A stretch of 64,000 bases of DNA from Paenibacillus sp. 32352 (GTDB lineage: Bacteria; Bacillota; Bacilli; Paenibacillales; NBRC-103111): contig NZ_MZNT01000019.1 in NCBI RefSeq assembly GCF_002042965.1, positions 1-64,000 of the forward strand, read 5' to 3'. This document shows positions 53,601-62,833 of this stretch, in pieces; position 1 is the stretch's first letter, and the number at the start of each line of letters is the position of its first letter. The notes beneath the pieces are model-generated. The model was given only the letters and a program-made list of their open reading frames with translations, was not told the DNA's origin and did no database searches. The position numbers were made by a program, and so were the translations under genes.

Positions 53601-55205
53601 CTCCTCGAAGTTGGCGTCGATCGGCGGGTTCGTCACCTGCGCAAACAGCTGCTTGAAGTAGCTGTACAGCAGCTGCGGCCGGTCCGACAGCACCGCCAGC
53701 GGAGCATCGAAGCCCATGGAGCCTACAGGGTCCACTCCGGTTTTAGCCATAGGCTCCAAAATTTTGCGCAGGTTCTCGAAGGTATAGCCGAACGCCTGCT
53801 GGCGCTGCAGCACCGTATCGTGATCGGTCTGCGGCACTTCAGCCGCTTCCGGCAGCTCCTCAAGCGATACCAGGTGCTCATTCAGCCATTCGCGGTACGG
53901 ATGCTCGGCGACAATGCTCCGCTTGATCTCCTCATCGGATATGATCCGGCCTTCCGCCGTATCTACGAGCAGCATGCGGCCCGGCCGCAGACGCTCCTTG
54001 CGGATAATGCGCTCCGGAGCGATATTCAGCACGCCGGCTTCGGAAGCCAGGATGATGAGATCGTCCTTCGTAATATAGTAGCGGCCCGGGCGAAGCCCGT
54101 TGCGGTCGAGCACCGCGCCGACCACCTTCCCGTCCGTAAACGAGATGGCGGCCGGTCCGTCCCACGGCTCCATCAGGCAGCTGTGGTATTCGTAGAACGC
54201 TTTCTTCTCATCGCTCATCGACTCATGCTTCGACCAAGGCTCGGGAATCATCATCATCGCCGCGTGAGGCAGGGAACGGCCGGACAGCATGAGGAACTCG
54301 AGCGTATTGTCAAACATTTGCGAATCGGAGCCGCTGGTATCGATGACCGGCAATATGCTCTTGAAATCCTCCCCGAACAGCTCCGTTTCGCACATGGCCT
54401 GACGCGCATGCATCCAATTGACATTGCCGCGCAAGGTGTTAATTTCTCCGTTATGAATGATATAGCGGTAGGGATGCGCCCGCTCCCAGCTCGGGAATGT
54501 ATTCGTGCTGAACCGGGAGTGAACGAGCGCCAGCGCAGTTTCAAAGGCGGGATCCTTCAGCTCGATATAGAAATGGTCAACCTGAGCGGGCGTCAGCATC
54601 CCTTTGTATACAATGGTTCGGCTTGATAAGCTCGCAAAATAGAGCGGCTGTTCACAGTTCAAGGCACGCACGGCATTCTCGGTCCTTTTGCGGATCACGT
54701 ACAGCTTGCGTTCGAATGCAAGCTCCTCCACGCCGTTCGCCCCGATAAAAATTTGGCGGATAAAGGGCTCTACCGATTTGGCGGACTCGCCCAGGGAGGA
54801 ATGATCCGTAGGAACTGTTCTCCAGCCAAGCAATAGCTGGCCGGCTGCCGCCACGTTCTCCTCCAAAATCTTCTCACAGGCAGCACGCTCAGCCGCATCC
54901 TGAGGCAAAAAAAGCATACCGACGCCGTATAGTCCGGCCTCCGGCAGCTCTATGCCTTCCTTGCCGCATTCCGCTTTCAAGAAGCGATGCGGAATTTGCA
55001 GCAAAATACCGGCGCCGTCTCCCGTATTCGTCTCACTGCCCTGTCCGCCGCGATGGTCCAGATTGCATAGAACATTCAACGCTTGACCGACAATCTCATG
55101 ACTCGGCTTCCCCTTGATGTTGGCAACAAAACCGATACCGCACGCATCATGCTCGAACTGCGGATCGTACAGGCCTTGCTTCATTGGCAATCCTTTTCTG
55201 TTCAT
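50619..55205 (-). CDS. gltB: glutamate synthase large subunit
   Basis: The large subunit (called GltA in Bacillus subtilis) makes two glutamates from glutamine and 2-oxoglutarate. The 1528-aa protein has a short propeptide before the catalytic cysteine in EHDACGIGF, the class II amidotransferase domain (about 20-420), the central and FMN-binding domain with the 3Fe-4S motif C-x5-C-x4-C (MRVCHLDTCPVG) and GEGGQLPGTK, and the C-terminal GXGXG beta-helix. Two starts are possible: 55205 with AAAGG nine bases upstream (chosen), and 55184 with AAAAGG seven bases upstream. No GltC-type regulator is adjacent. Confidence 0.97.
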   Translation of the reverse strand: MNRKGLPMKQGLYDPQFEHDACGIGFVANIKGKPSHEIVGQALNVLCNLDHRGGQGSETNTGDGAGILLQIPHRFLKAECGKEGIELPEAGLYGVGMLFLPQDAAERAACEKILEENVAAAGQLLLGWRTVPTDHSSLGESAKSVEPFIRQIFIGANGVEELAFERKLYVIRKRTENAVRALNCEQPLYFASLSSRTIVYKGMLTPAQVDHFYIELKDPAFETALALVHSRFSTNTFPSWERAHPYRYIIHNGEINTLRGNVNWMHARQAMCETELFGEDFKSILPVIDTSGSDSQMFDNTLEFLMLSGRSLPHAAMMMIPEPWSKHESMSDEKKAFYEYHSCLMEPWDGPAAISFTDGKVVGAVLDRNGLRPGRYYITKDDLIILASEAGVLNIAPERIIRKERLRPGRMLLVDTAEGRIISDEEIKRSIVAEHPYREWLNEHLVSLEELPEAAEVPQTDHDTVLQRQQAFGYTFENLRKILEPMAKTGVDPVGSMGFDAPLAVLSDRPQLLYSYFKQLFAQVTNPPIDANFEEIITAQGTTVGPERSLIRPEPASCRQIRLATPILTNAELAKLRGIQREGFRTVILPILFNPAEGASALERAMDELYAAADEAIAGGATLILLSDRGVDARHAAIPALLAVSGLHHHLIREGTRTKVGLLLESGEPREVHHFALLLGYGVSAVNPYLALETLEDMVRHSRLKDITAEKAVYNYVKAATKGVVKVLAKMGISTIQSYRGAQIFEAIGLDSSVIDKYFTWTYTPVGGMTIEGIAQEAILRHQRAFSEQEGRDRVLDTGGELQWRKNGEDHLYNPETIHALQTAVRTNNYGMFKSFVKLIHKENEKYATLRSLLSFKPNRNPVPIEEVESVESMFKRFKTGAMSYGSISKEAHESLAIAMNRIGGKSNTGEGGEHPERFTPDANGDLRRSAIKQVASGRFGVTSHYLVNADEIQIKMAQGAKPGEGGQLPGTKVYPWVAEVRGVTPGVGLISPPPHHDIYSIEDLAELIHDLKNANPRARISVKLVSEVGVGTIAAGVAKGKADVVLISGYDGGTGASPQTSIRHAGLPWELGLAETHQTLVLNNLRSRITVETDGKLMTGRDVVIAALLGAEEFGFATTPLIALGCIMMRVCHLDTCPVGVATQNPDLRKKFSGDPQHVVNFMHFVAQDARELMAELGFRTIEEMIGHTEILETKQAIEHWKAKGLDLSPLLHQPEVGEEVGRFCSETQDHGLDRSLDMTELLEACKPALERKEHVHVILPIHNVNRVVGTIVGSEVTRRYGSEGLPHDTIRLHFNGSAGQSFGAFVPKGITLSLEGDANDYVGKGLSGGKIAIFPSEQSTFAAEDNIIIGNVAFYGATDGEAYIRGIAGERFCVRNSGVRAVVEGVGDHGCEYMTGGRVVVLGLTGRNFAAGMSGGIAYVLDEDGTFSERCNKEMVLLEQVEETYEAEELRNMIQRHETFTGSTVADRVLKNWGEYLWKFIKVIPKDYKRMFEAIERVKRSGLSQQEAMLVAFEENMKDVSRVGGN

Positions 55206-55263
55206 GTTGTACAACCTTTCTATCCTTTATTTGTTCAAGCTCTTACCAACATAATTTAGTACA

Positions 55264-55275
55264 GTAAAGCTTTAC
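55264..55275. promoter_or_regulatory. palindrome upstream of gltB
   Basis: GTAAAGCTTTAC is a perfect 12-bp palindrome about 60 bases before the gltB start and could be an operator. It does not fit the GlnR/TnrA consensus. The rest of the 55206-55962 gap contains no gene, repeat or RNA that I can support; it is unusually long and empty for this window. Confidence 0.35.
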
Positions 55276-55962
55276 ATACATAAAGTTAGGAATGGGAAAA
55301 AAGAGGCGACGACGATCTGTTGCTCTGGAAACTGCGATCTGCTATTGGACCCGCTTCTCTTGATGAACATGGAGATGATGTGCCTCTTTGCGCTGCAAAC
55401 TATGACAATTCTATGAACCTCTCTTAAAAGGTATGATTTATATTAACATCTGAGAACTGACTAATCAATTTAAACCTATGCATTTTTTCTGCAAAATCCA
55501 ATCTTTGCTCCTATATCTAACATGGAATGTTCGTGTTTCCCTACCGCATGGACTTGAAATCGAAATCATGCTTGCCTCGGCATCGAAAGGTACACCAATC
55601 CACTGCTCTTGATGCCTTATATTTCATCTATGAAAGGCTCTACCATAGGCGCGTTCATATTTTCACGACCAGGCAGACGGAACCAGCATCATCGCCACCC
55701 CGGCTTCATAGGGGGCTTTCCCTACCTCTTACCCCTCAGCGTTCGAACGGAGGGTCCGCACGGCTCGAATCCACTCCTCCGCCCTCCACTTCTATGCTAT
55801 GCATAAAATAGCTTGTCATTGCCGTTCCCTGCTGCAGATGTCCCGAAAAAAAATACAGTCGGCTCTTGTACCTCATCCCGCATCCGTTCCCGGCATCCGC
55901 CAGATCCCTTCGCATCTGCGGGCAGGCGGCTCTGAGATATTCCTCCTGATGACCGGGGCTAA

Positions 55963-55995
55963 TAAAAAAAGGGGGCCTGCTGTCGCAGACTCCCT
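55963..55995 (-). terminator. terminator after the SLH protein gene
   Basis: On the minus strand GGGAGTCTGC-GACA-GCAGGCCCCC is followed by TTTTTTTATT, 38 bases after the stop codon. A clear Rho-independent terminator. Confidence 0.85.
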
Positions 55996-56032
55996 CCTTC
56001 ACGCCGCCTCTAACGGCAGCCGTGGATAATGA

Positions 56033-58285
56033 TTAATTGGCAGGAACCGGTGTCAACCGGATCGTCGGTCTTACGGTCCCTTCCTCCTTCAGCTCATATG
56101 CCGAAGTCATAATACTGAGATAGCCGTCTTTGGAAGCCGTAAACACATAGCTGTCAGCCGGCAGATTGAAAAATGCGTAATTGCCGTACGAATCGGTTTC
56201 CGTCGAATACGTAGCCTGTCCTACGGCCGTTACCCGCACCCCGGCCAAAGAGGAGGAAGAGGAGCCGGTCACGTTACCGTAGATCACCGTATGGGCCATA
56301 GCCCTGTCGTACGTATAAGCGGACGGACGAATGTTTACATAGATCGGGGTATCTCCCGTAGCATATCCCGGCTTGGTGAATTGAAGCCTGTAATGCATCC
56401 AAGGCTTCAGGGTTGCCGAGTAGCTGCCGTTGTCATCCGTAATCAGCGTAGTAACCAGCTTCTCGCTCGTACTGCTCATCTGATAAACAGCAACGGTCAC
56501 TCCCGATTGTTTCACGCCTGTTGCATAATCATAGACTACGCCGCTGATTGTGGTCGCTTTAGGAACCATAAACACAGTTACCGTTGTGTTCTCGCCGGAT
56601 CTGATTTCAAACGGTGCCGATACGGCCTCCTCATAGCCTTCCGCCGTGACGCGTGCTACTCCCGTACCTTCCGGCAAGTCGAACAGCATGGCTCCGTCTA
56701 CATTGCTTTCCTCGGTAAACGTTTGGCCGTTAACGGTAACGGTCACCATCGCTCCAAATACTCTCTGCTGGGTTCCCGACGTGTTGTCTCTTGCCCTTAC
56801 AAACAGCGTATTATGAGCCAGCTCTACCGTATCAGCCTGAACCGTTTGACCCGCAGCTACGGTGATGTTAACTCTGCCGGCAGCTACATAGCCGTTTGCC
56901 TTATAGGACAGACTGTACGTCCCTGGCACAAGGCTTACGCTAAATTGTCCATTCCCATCGGTTGTCACGGATGTCACGGCGGTACCTGTTACGGCAGCTC
57001 CGCTGTAGACGGATACGGTCACGCCTGCAATGCCTTTATTGGCTGCATTGGATTGACTTAATGTGTAGTCATATACATAACCGCTTACGGTACCTCTTTG
57101 GGAATACGACGAGGAGCCGCTGCCCCGGGAGGAGCCTCCTCCGCCGCCGGCTGCGGTCGAAGCGGAAGCTCCCCCGCCGTCTACCTTGCCGGGCTGTTTC
57201 TCAAAGGTCGACCCTTTAGCCGCATCATTCAGCGTTACGCTATCCAGAGTACCCTGCCCTTTGACTTCAATAACATCATTGGCCGTCAGGTGATTGATCA
57301 CGGTACCCGCAGCCGTTTCCAGTAGGGTTTTGCTCTGAACGGTTACCTCCTGTACCTTGGTGGTACCTTCCAGCACGACACGGATAGTACCGTTTTTCTT
57401 GTCAATAATGACTTTATTCAACACGGAATTCGCGATATGAACCGAGTTGGAGCCGCCACCGTTAATCGTTGTAGTACCTTTTACGGTAACGTTCGATAAA
57501 TAAGCGTCTCCTTCCTTGATGCTGCTTGCCAGCAGGAGATCACCCTCGATGACCGTATTTTGCAATTTGATTCCCGATGCATCGATCACGACATTGCCGG
57601 CTTGAGTCGCCAAGCCTGTCTCGGGACCGTAAGTGCCTTCCTGGTTGTACACGACCTGGCTATTCGCAGCAGGCAGCGCCCGGTCCAGCATAACTACCGC
57701 TTCGGCACGCGTAATTTCTTTTTTAGGCTGGAACGAATGGTCGGCATATCCATCCACAATATGTTTTGCAACGGCTGCCTTTACAGCCCCTTGGCTCCAG
57801 GAGGAGATTTGGGCGTCGTCCTTGAAGCCTGCAGATGCATTCGCAGAAGAGTCCAGCTTGAGCAGACGGGAAATCATCACAACGGCTTCTTCGCGGTTAA
57901 TTTTGTTCTCTGGACGGATCGTTTGATCCTCATAGCCTTCGATGTAGCCGGCGCCGACCGCCTTCATTACATCGTTATAGCTCCAATCTGCCGATTTTAC
58001 ATCTTTGAAGCTCGCACTGGCGGTTGTCTTCAAATCGAAGGATCGGTTTACCAATGCCATGAACTCGGCTCTAGTGATGGAGTGATCCGGCTTGAAGGAG
58101 CCGTCTTCATACCCTTGAATCCAATTTTGGGCTACCCAGCGCGTGATTTGCTTCTCGGCCCAATGCCCCTTGACGTCGGATGCGTTCTCCGCACCGAAGG
58201 CGACTCCGAAGGAGGAGATGAACAAGCATAGGGATAGCAGGAAGGCTGTTAATGTTCTGGCTGGTCTGGCTGATCTGTAACTCAC
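56033..58285 (-). CDS. S-layer homology domain surface protein with carboxypeptidase-regulatory-like repeats
   Basis: A 750-aa exported protein. A Sec signal peptide (about 1-31) is followed by three SLH domains (about 36-200; GHWAEKQITRWV, IQGYEDGSFKPDHSITRAEF in part, IEGYEDQTIRPENKINREEA in part), which bind pyruvylated cell wall polymer. Then comes a beta-helix-like region (about 215-360), a glycine/serine-rich linker (about 370-395) and several Ig-like carboxypeptidase regulatory-type repeats (TDGNGQFSVSLVPGTYSLSY, DDNGSYSATLKPW, DSYGNYAFFNLPADSY). GTG start with GGGGAA upstream. Probably a wall-bound adhesin or matrix protein; no catalytic domain seen. Confidence 0.92.
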   Translation of the reverse strand: MSYRSARPARTLTAFLLSLCLFISSFGVAFGAENASDVKGHWAEKQITRWVAQNWIQGYEDGSFKPDHSITRAEFMALVNRSFDLKTTASASFKDVKSADWSYNDVMKAVGAGYIEGYEDQTIRPENKINREEAVVMISRLLKLDSSANASAGFKDDAQISSWSQGAVKAAVAKHIVDGYADHSFQPKKEITRAEAVVMLDRALPAANSQVVYNQEGTYGPETGLATQAGNVVIDASGIKLQNTVIEGDLLLASSIKEGDAYLSNVTVKGTTTINGGGSNSVHIANSVLNKVIIDKKNGTIRVVLEGTTKVQEVTVQSKTLLETAAGTVINHLTANDVIEVKGQGTLDSVTLNDAAKGSTFEKQPGKVDGGGASASTAAGGGGGSSRGSGSSSYSQRGTVSGYVYDYTLSQSNAANKGIAGVTVSVYSGAAVTGTAVTSVTTDGNGQFSVSLVPGTYSLSYKANGYVAAGRVNITVAAGQTVQADTVELAHNTLFVRARDNTSGTQQRVFGAMVTVTVNGQTFTEESNVDGAMLFDLPEGTGVARVTAEGYEEAVSAPFEIRSGENTTVTVFMVPKATTISGVVYDYATGVKQSGVTVAVYQMSSTSEKLVTTLITDDNGSYSATLKPWMHYRLQFTKPGYATGDTPIYVNIRPSAYTYDRAMAHTVIYGNVTGSSSSSLAGVRVTAVGQATYSTETDSYGNYAFFNLPADSYVFTASKDGYLSIMTSAYELKEEGTVRPTIRLTPVPAN

Positions 58286-58552
58286 AGTACGTTATTCCCC
58301 CATATGATCTTTTTTGGTCTTACCGGTTCCGGCCTTGCCAAGCCGTCTTTTCCTTACATTGGATAATTCCCCACTAGATATTCGGCATCAATCCTGCAAA
58401 AGTTTATAGTTTTTCTAAAAAAAGTTAATGAGTAAATATTTTTATGGACAACGATGGGAAAACAAGCCATTCCGCTTAAGACCTATACTCAACCTTCCCA
58501 ACCTATGCTATGATAAAATGACATATTTCACCGAGAGGACTGTCTAACCAAC

Positions 58553-59125
58553 GTGGCCAAATTATATTTTCGGTACGGCACCATGAACAGCGGCAAATCG
58601 ATTGAGGTACTGCGAACCGCTCATAACTATGAAGAGCAAGGTAAGAAGGTTCTATTATTCACTCCGGCTGTTGATAACCGTTACGGTGTAGGTACGGTAG
58701 CTTCAAGGATCGGGATGCAGAAGAAAGCGATCATTATCGATGATCATATGGATATGGTAAGTCTGGCGGCAAAGGAAAAGCCGAATTGCATCATTATTGA
58801 TGAAGCGCAATTTTTGCGTAAGGATCAGATTATGCAGCTGACGGAAATCGTGGATGATTTGAACATACCCGTTATCGCCTACGGTCTGAGAGCCGATTTT
58901 ATGGGCCAATTGTTCGAGGGCAGCTATCAGCTGCTTGCTTTGGCGGATAAGATTGAGGAGATCAAAACCGTCTGCTGGTTCTGTGATAAAAAAGCCATTA
59001 TGAACATGCGGTGTGAGGACGGACGCCCTGTATTTACCGGGGAACAGATTCAAATCGGGGGAAACGAAAGCTACTTGCCGGTATGCCGCAAATGCTACTC
59101 TGCCAAACGCAAGGCCCAGGGATAA
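58553..59125 (+). CDS. tdk: thymidine kinase
   Basis: Type II thymidine kinase phosphorylates thymidine in the salvage pathway. The 190-aa protein has the P-loop YGTMNSGKS, the Walker B-like IIDEAQFL and a zinc lasso with CWFC and CRKC near the C-terminus. The start is GTG with an AGAGGA site upstream. Length is normal. Monocistronic or followed by the small membrane protein gene 138 bases downstream. The 267-base gap before it contains AT-rich promoter-like sequence (TATGATAAAAT near 58510) but nothing definite. Confidence 0.95.
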   Translation: MAKLYFRYGTMNSGKSIEVLRTAHNYEEQGKKVLLFTPAVDNRYGVGTVASRIGMQKKAIIIDDHMDMVSLAAKEKPNCIIIDEAQFLRKDQIMQLTEIVDDLNIPVIAYGLRADFMGQLFEGSYQLLALADKIEEIKTVCWFCDKKAIMNMRCEDGRPVFTGEQIQIGGNESYLPVCRKCYSAKRKAQG

Positions 59126-59263
59126 CTTATCAAGATGGAGCGAATCCGCTCCGTCTTCTTTTTTTATAGCCTGCGGGCCTGCCCCTAACGCCCAAAATCA
59201 TGAATTTCGCCCGCACCATCCCCTTCCTTCGTTCATACCATACAATAACTCGAGGAATTGGCG

Positions 59264-59788
59264 GTGAGGGGGATGCTGAACAAGGAACTGTTGTACAAGC
59301 TGGCCATAGCGGTTTATTTAACCGTGTGGTTCGTAGGCAGCTTCTGGATGATGGCTGCGCTGCAAAGCGGTCTTTTAAACCATTCGCTGGGAATTGATTG
59401 GAAGCTTGTAGAGGAGTATGTATATTATGCCTTGGCGGGGGCCATAGGCGGGAGTCTCTATGCTTTGCGCCTGTTTCACGAATTTTACAATCAAATCTCC
59501 GAGCGCTGGCTGTTCTGGTACTTGCTGCGTCCGATCAAGTGCGCAGGGGCGGCCGTGATGACCATCATCTTGTTTCAAAGCGGCATTCTGCTGCTGCAGA
59601 CGGGTGACTCCATGCTGGCCAAGATCGGTATCGCATTCCTGGTCGGGTTCGGGTACGGCAAGGTGATGGAGAAGCTGAAGGCTTTGGCCGAAACCTTATT
59701 CAACGGAAAAAACAACCCTTCCTCATCTCAAGGAAACCAGAATCCCCCTTCCGACGTATGGAATGAGGACGATGCGCCAAAGCATTAA
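59264..59788 (+). CDS. membrane protein of unknown function
   Basis: A 174-aa protein with four predicted transmembrane segments (about 10-30, 48-68, 85-105, 112-135) and a polar, asparagine- and proline-rich C-terminus. A conserved-looking cytoplasmic loop reads SERWLFWYLLRPIKCAGAAV. Family not recognised. The GTG at 59264 has GAGGA seven bases upstream; an ATG at 59273 is an alternative with a poorer site. It is followed 33 bases later by a polysaccharide deacetylase gene, possibly co-transcribed. Confidence 0.7.
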   Translation: MRGMLNKELLYKLAIAVYLTVWFVGSFWMMAALQSGLLNHSLGIDWKLVEEYVYYALAGAIGGSLYALRLFHEFYNQISERWLFWYLLRPIKCAGAAVMTIILFQSGILLLQTGDSMLAKIGIAFLVGFGYGKVMEKLKALAETLFNGKNNPSSSQGNQNPPSDVWNEDDAPKH

Positions 59789-59821
59789 CGTACAATTATA
59801 AATGGAGGTTCAACTGCTGTA

Positions 59822-60691
59822 ATGCGTTCATTATCATTCCTATGGAAGACGGGCTTAGCGATCGGGATTGCGTCGCTCTTGCTTCTCTTCAGCATCTACC
59901 AATGGGGTTCCTATTCCTATACCCAACAAGTCGCGGTTCTCGCTTACCATCACCTCAGTCATGACGAACAAAGCAATGTCACCATCACTCCGCAGCTGTT
60001 CCGGGAGCAGCTGTCCTTTTTGCGCCAAAAAGGCTATCATTTCATCACATTGGACCAATTCAAGCAGTTCATCGAAGGAGGGTCTGTGCCTAACAAAGCC
60101 GTTCTTGTAACCTTCGACGACGGATATGAGAGCTTCTATACATACGGCTATCCCATTTTGAAAGAGCTGGGCATTCCGGCAGTCAACTTCGTCGTAACGA
60201 AGGACCTGCATCATCCGAAAAGGCCGCACCTGCCTTCCTTATCCCAGGAAGAAATTCGAACTATGGCGCTGGAAACCAAAGACATCGACTTTCAATGCCA
60301 TTCCCACGACATGCACGCCAAAATGAACGGAAGACCGCATCTGACCAGCCTGCTGCATAGGGAGGGAGCAGCGGAAACACCGGAGGAGTACCGGCAGCGG
60401 GTTCTGAAGGATACGAATGCTTGTATCAGAAATCTGTACGAGCTCCATTCCGAACCCGTAGATTCCTACGCGTATCCGTTCGGAATGTATCATCAGGAAG
60501 CGACGGATCTTATCCGACAGGCCGGTATTAAGTATGCCTTTACCGTGGCGAGCCATATGGCGATCCGGGCGGACGACCCGATGCAAATTCCCCGCATCAA
60601 CGCAGGCAATCCAAGCATTACGCCGGAATCGCTTCACCAGACGATTATGCGCCGGGCCATTGCGCGCAAGCTGCCCGTTACCAGACTCTAA
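59822..60691 (+). CDS. polysaccharide deacetylase (NodB domain), membrane-anchored
   Basis: A 289-aa protein with an N-terminal signal anchor (about 7-27) and a NodB domain outside the membrane. TFDDGYESF carries the catalytic and metal-binding aspartates; CHSHDMH supplies metal-binding histidines; YAYPFG is the later family motif. The early LAYHHLSHDEQ segment is typical of the PgaB/IcaB-like branch, which deacetylates poly-N-acetylglucosamine, but peptidoglycan or chitin oligomers are possible. GGAGG lies 13 bases before the ATG, rather far. Its TAA shares two bases with the TAG of the convergent SgrR-like gene. Confidence 0.92.
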   Translation: MRSLSFLWKTGLAIGIASLLLLFSIYQWGSYSYTQQVAVLAYHHLSHDEQSNVTITPQLFREQLSFLRQKGYHFITLDQFKQFIEGGSVPNKAVLVTFDDGYESFYTYGYPILKELGIPAVNFVVTKDLHHPKRPHLPSLSQEEIRTMALETKDIDFQCHSHDMHAKMNGRPHLTSLLHREGAAETPEEYRQRVLKDTNACIRNLYELHSEPVDSYAYPFGMYHQEATDLIRQAGIKYAFTVASHMAIRADDPMQIPRINAGNPSITPESLHQTIMRRAIARKLPVTRL

Positions 60692-62697
60692 CATCCGGCT
60701 TGTGCCGGAAACAGCAAGGTGGAGGCTTCTCCTTCCCCGCAGCTGTCGCGAAACCAGAGGTCCTTATAATCGACCCAACCATAAGCGCTTATTTTGACGC
60801 CCTGAAGCTGCACAGGAAACGATGCCGTCTGACGCCAACGGTACCATAAGATGACCGCCCGCTCGGCAAGGAGCTCCTCCTCAAGCCGGAGCAGCTGCCG
60901 AAGCCTTGCTTCCCTGGACGGCATGGCCGGAAGTCCGGACAAGCCGCTATCCAGCCTTTGCAGGCAGGCTTCGGACAAGCAGCTGCGCAGCGGGCTCTGG
61001 CCGCCGCCGAGTATCGACCACATGGCTCCCTCTGCATCCGCGTCCACCGGCTGCTCCAGCAGAAGCAGATCGGCTTCGGTCCGTACGGAAGGATCGGACA
61101 GCTCTTCATAAGGAACGAATCGAACCTTTAACGTAACGCCTATTCCGTCCAAAGTCTTCGCCAGCCACGCCGCATCCCTTTCATTCCCCGCTCCGGCATA
61201 GGTGAGGAGCAGCAGTGCACACCAATGGACACGATCTTGTTCCTCCTGCCCCTCCTTACGGCTGCGGCCCTGCAAATCGAGGGCACCCGTCAATGCCTTC
61301 TCCTTGTCGTCGAGAACCCCGTATGGGGAGAGCTTCTCCATCCAGCTAACCTTTCGTACAAATGCATCCGCCAGTTCCCCGCGGTTCCCCCCTAAGCCTT
61401 CGACAGCCGCCTGATTTCGAATGGCGTGGAATAGTGCATCTCGCAGCTCCGGCTGCTGCAGCGGGCCTCCCTTGGCCTGGTGCAGCAGGATATACTTGCA
61501 ACCAAAATCATGCCGTTCTACGGTAGACCAGCTGCCTTCAGCGGACGATGGCCCGACGCCCCCGAAATGCCGAAAGTTCATCCCTCCCGACTCGAGGTCA
61601 TTCTCACGTAAAGGACGAAGTCCGGAGCCCCCTCTCTGATCAAGCAAACGGCTTTGGGTTGAATCCTCGTCCCCGGATGCCTGCAGATCTGTGAGCTGCT
61701 TCCCCTCCCTGGCCTCGTAGATGTCAGGAAGAAACCACATCTCCACCCGATCGAGCTGGGATGGCCGAAGGAAATAATCCGGATTGGCATCCAGCACCAG
61801 GACGCTGTCATCCCTTCGGGTCAGCTTGAAAGGGCCCGTCCCGATGACCTGAACCGGCCACTCTGCTCCAAGCGGCCCCTGAACGATGGAAGACGCCGGG
61901 GAAGCCAGCAGCGACAACAGGTGATGGCAGCTCGATTGGCAGCGGATTTCTATTAAATACTCATGCGGCGCAGCTATGCGCTCTATCGGAGCATACAAAC
62001 GGCTGTATGGAGAAGACCGTTCCTCTCCCCGCACAAGCCGTTCCAGCGACCGCTGCACATCCTCCGCCTTGCAGGCAGCCCCATTATGGAAGCGGACCTG
62101 CTTCTGCAAATAAAACCTCCAGCACCGCGCCTCCTCATCCCTTTCCCAATGATGGGCCAGGCCTGGGGCAAAGGTATCTCTATCCGGGTCGAAAACGACC
62201 AAGGTGTCGAACAGCTGCCGGATCAGGTGCAGCTCGGTACGGCGGGTCGCATAGATCGGATCGAGCATTCCCGGCTTCCGGTACGAGGGGAAGCGGAGCA
62301 AATGCTGCTGTTCTTCCCCTCCCTTATGGTTATGGAAGCCGAAGGACCGTCCGATGGCGTCATGCAGCCGCTCCCGCCCCTGCTCCGTGAGCAGCGGCGA
62401 TTGAAGCAGCTTCACCGCCTCCTGCAATTGACCCGTGCCTATCCATGCTTCAGCCTGCTCCAGGAGCAACCGGTCTACATCGGCGAGAAATCGGACCCGG
62501 GAGCTGTGACCTCGGCCGTTTCCCGGCCGCCAGCCGATCCAGCCTCGGCCCAGCAACGCCTTGATAATCAGCTTGGCGTTCCGTTCCGTACAATGCAGGC
62601 AGGCTGCGATAGCGGGAACCGTAACGGCGGCTTCCTCCTGCGGATGCTCCGGCCTCCAGGCCCGGTATAGCTGTGCATAATGCTCAATCAGCTGCAT
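60688..62697 (-). CDS. SgrR-like HTH/ABC solute-binding fusion protein
   Basis: A 669-aa cytoplasmic regulator with the same layout as the 22260-24056 protein: an N-terminal SgrR-type helix-turn-helix (about 1-110; AIAACLHCTERNAKLIIKAL and GWRPGNGRGHSSRV) and a family-5 solute-binding domain (about 130-620; LRFPSYRKPGMLDPIYATRR, read in part). Both proteins end in a G-K-S/S-x-W-x-D-x-K-x-L/I-W-type tail. It is divergent from an MFS transporter gene, mirroring the SgrR-SetA pair of E. coli, so it may control that transporter in response to its substrate. The ATG lies at 62697. Confidence 0.9.
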   Translation of the reverse strand: MQLIEHYAQLYRAWRPEHPQEEAAVTVPAIAACLHCTERNAKLIIKALLGRGWIGWRPGNGRGHSSRVRFLADVDRLLLEQAEAWIGTGQLQEAVKLLQSPLLTEQGRERLHDAIGRSFGFHNHKGGEEQQHLLRFPSYRKPGMLDPIYATRRTELHLIRQLFDTLVVFDPDRDTFAPGLAHHWERDEEARCWRFYLQKQVRFHNGAACKAEDVQRSLERLVRGEERSSPYSRLYAPIERIAAPHEYLIEIRCQSSCHHLLSLLASPASSIVQGPLGAEWPVQVIGTGPFKLTRRDDSVLVLDANPDYFLRPSQLDRVEMWFLPDIYEAREGKQLTDLQASGDEDSTQSRLLDQRGGSGLRPLRENDLESGGMNFRHFGGVGPSSAEGSWSTVERHDFGCKYILLHQAKGGPLQQPELRDALFHAIRNQAAVEGLGGNRGELADAFVRKVSWMEKLSPYGVLDDKEKALTGALDLQGRSRKEGQEEQDRVHWCALLLLTYAGAGNERDAAWLAKTLDGIGVTLKVRFVPYEELSDPSVRTEADLLLLEQPVDADAEGAMWSILGGGQSPLRSCLSEACLQRLDSGLSGLPAMPSREARLRQLLRLEEELLAERAVILWYRWRQTASFPVQLQGVKISAYGWVDYKDLWFRDSCGEGEASTLLFPAQAGC

Positions 62698-62833
62698 GGG
62701 ATAACACTCCTCCTCCCTTAGCCCCCAAAAAGGGGGAAATCTATTAAATAGAGATTACCCTTTTTATTCCCCTTTATCCAGGTACAATAAAAGCAAATCT
62801 TTGGATTCCTTCGGAAGGAGGCCCGGTCCTTAT

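Noticed and set aside
51321..54626. Long plus-strand frames (669 and 366 codons) opposite gltB
   Set aside because: They are antisense to gltB, whose motifs and length are fully intact; high GC in the third codon position creates such frames.
55527..56002. Open frames of 60-95 codons upstream of gltB
   Set aside because: No ribosome binding site, low-complexity residues and no family; one crosses the SLH terminator.
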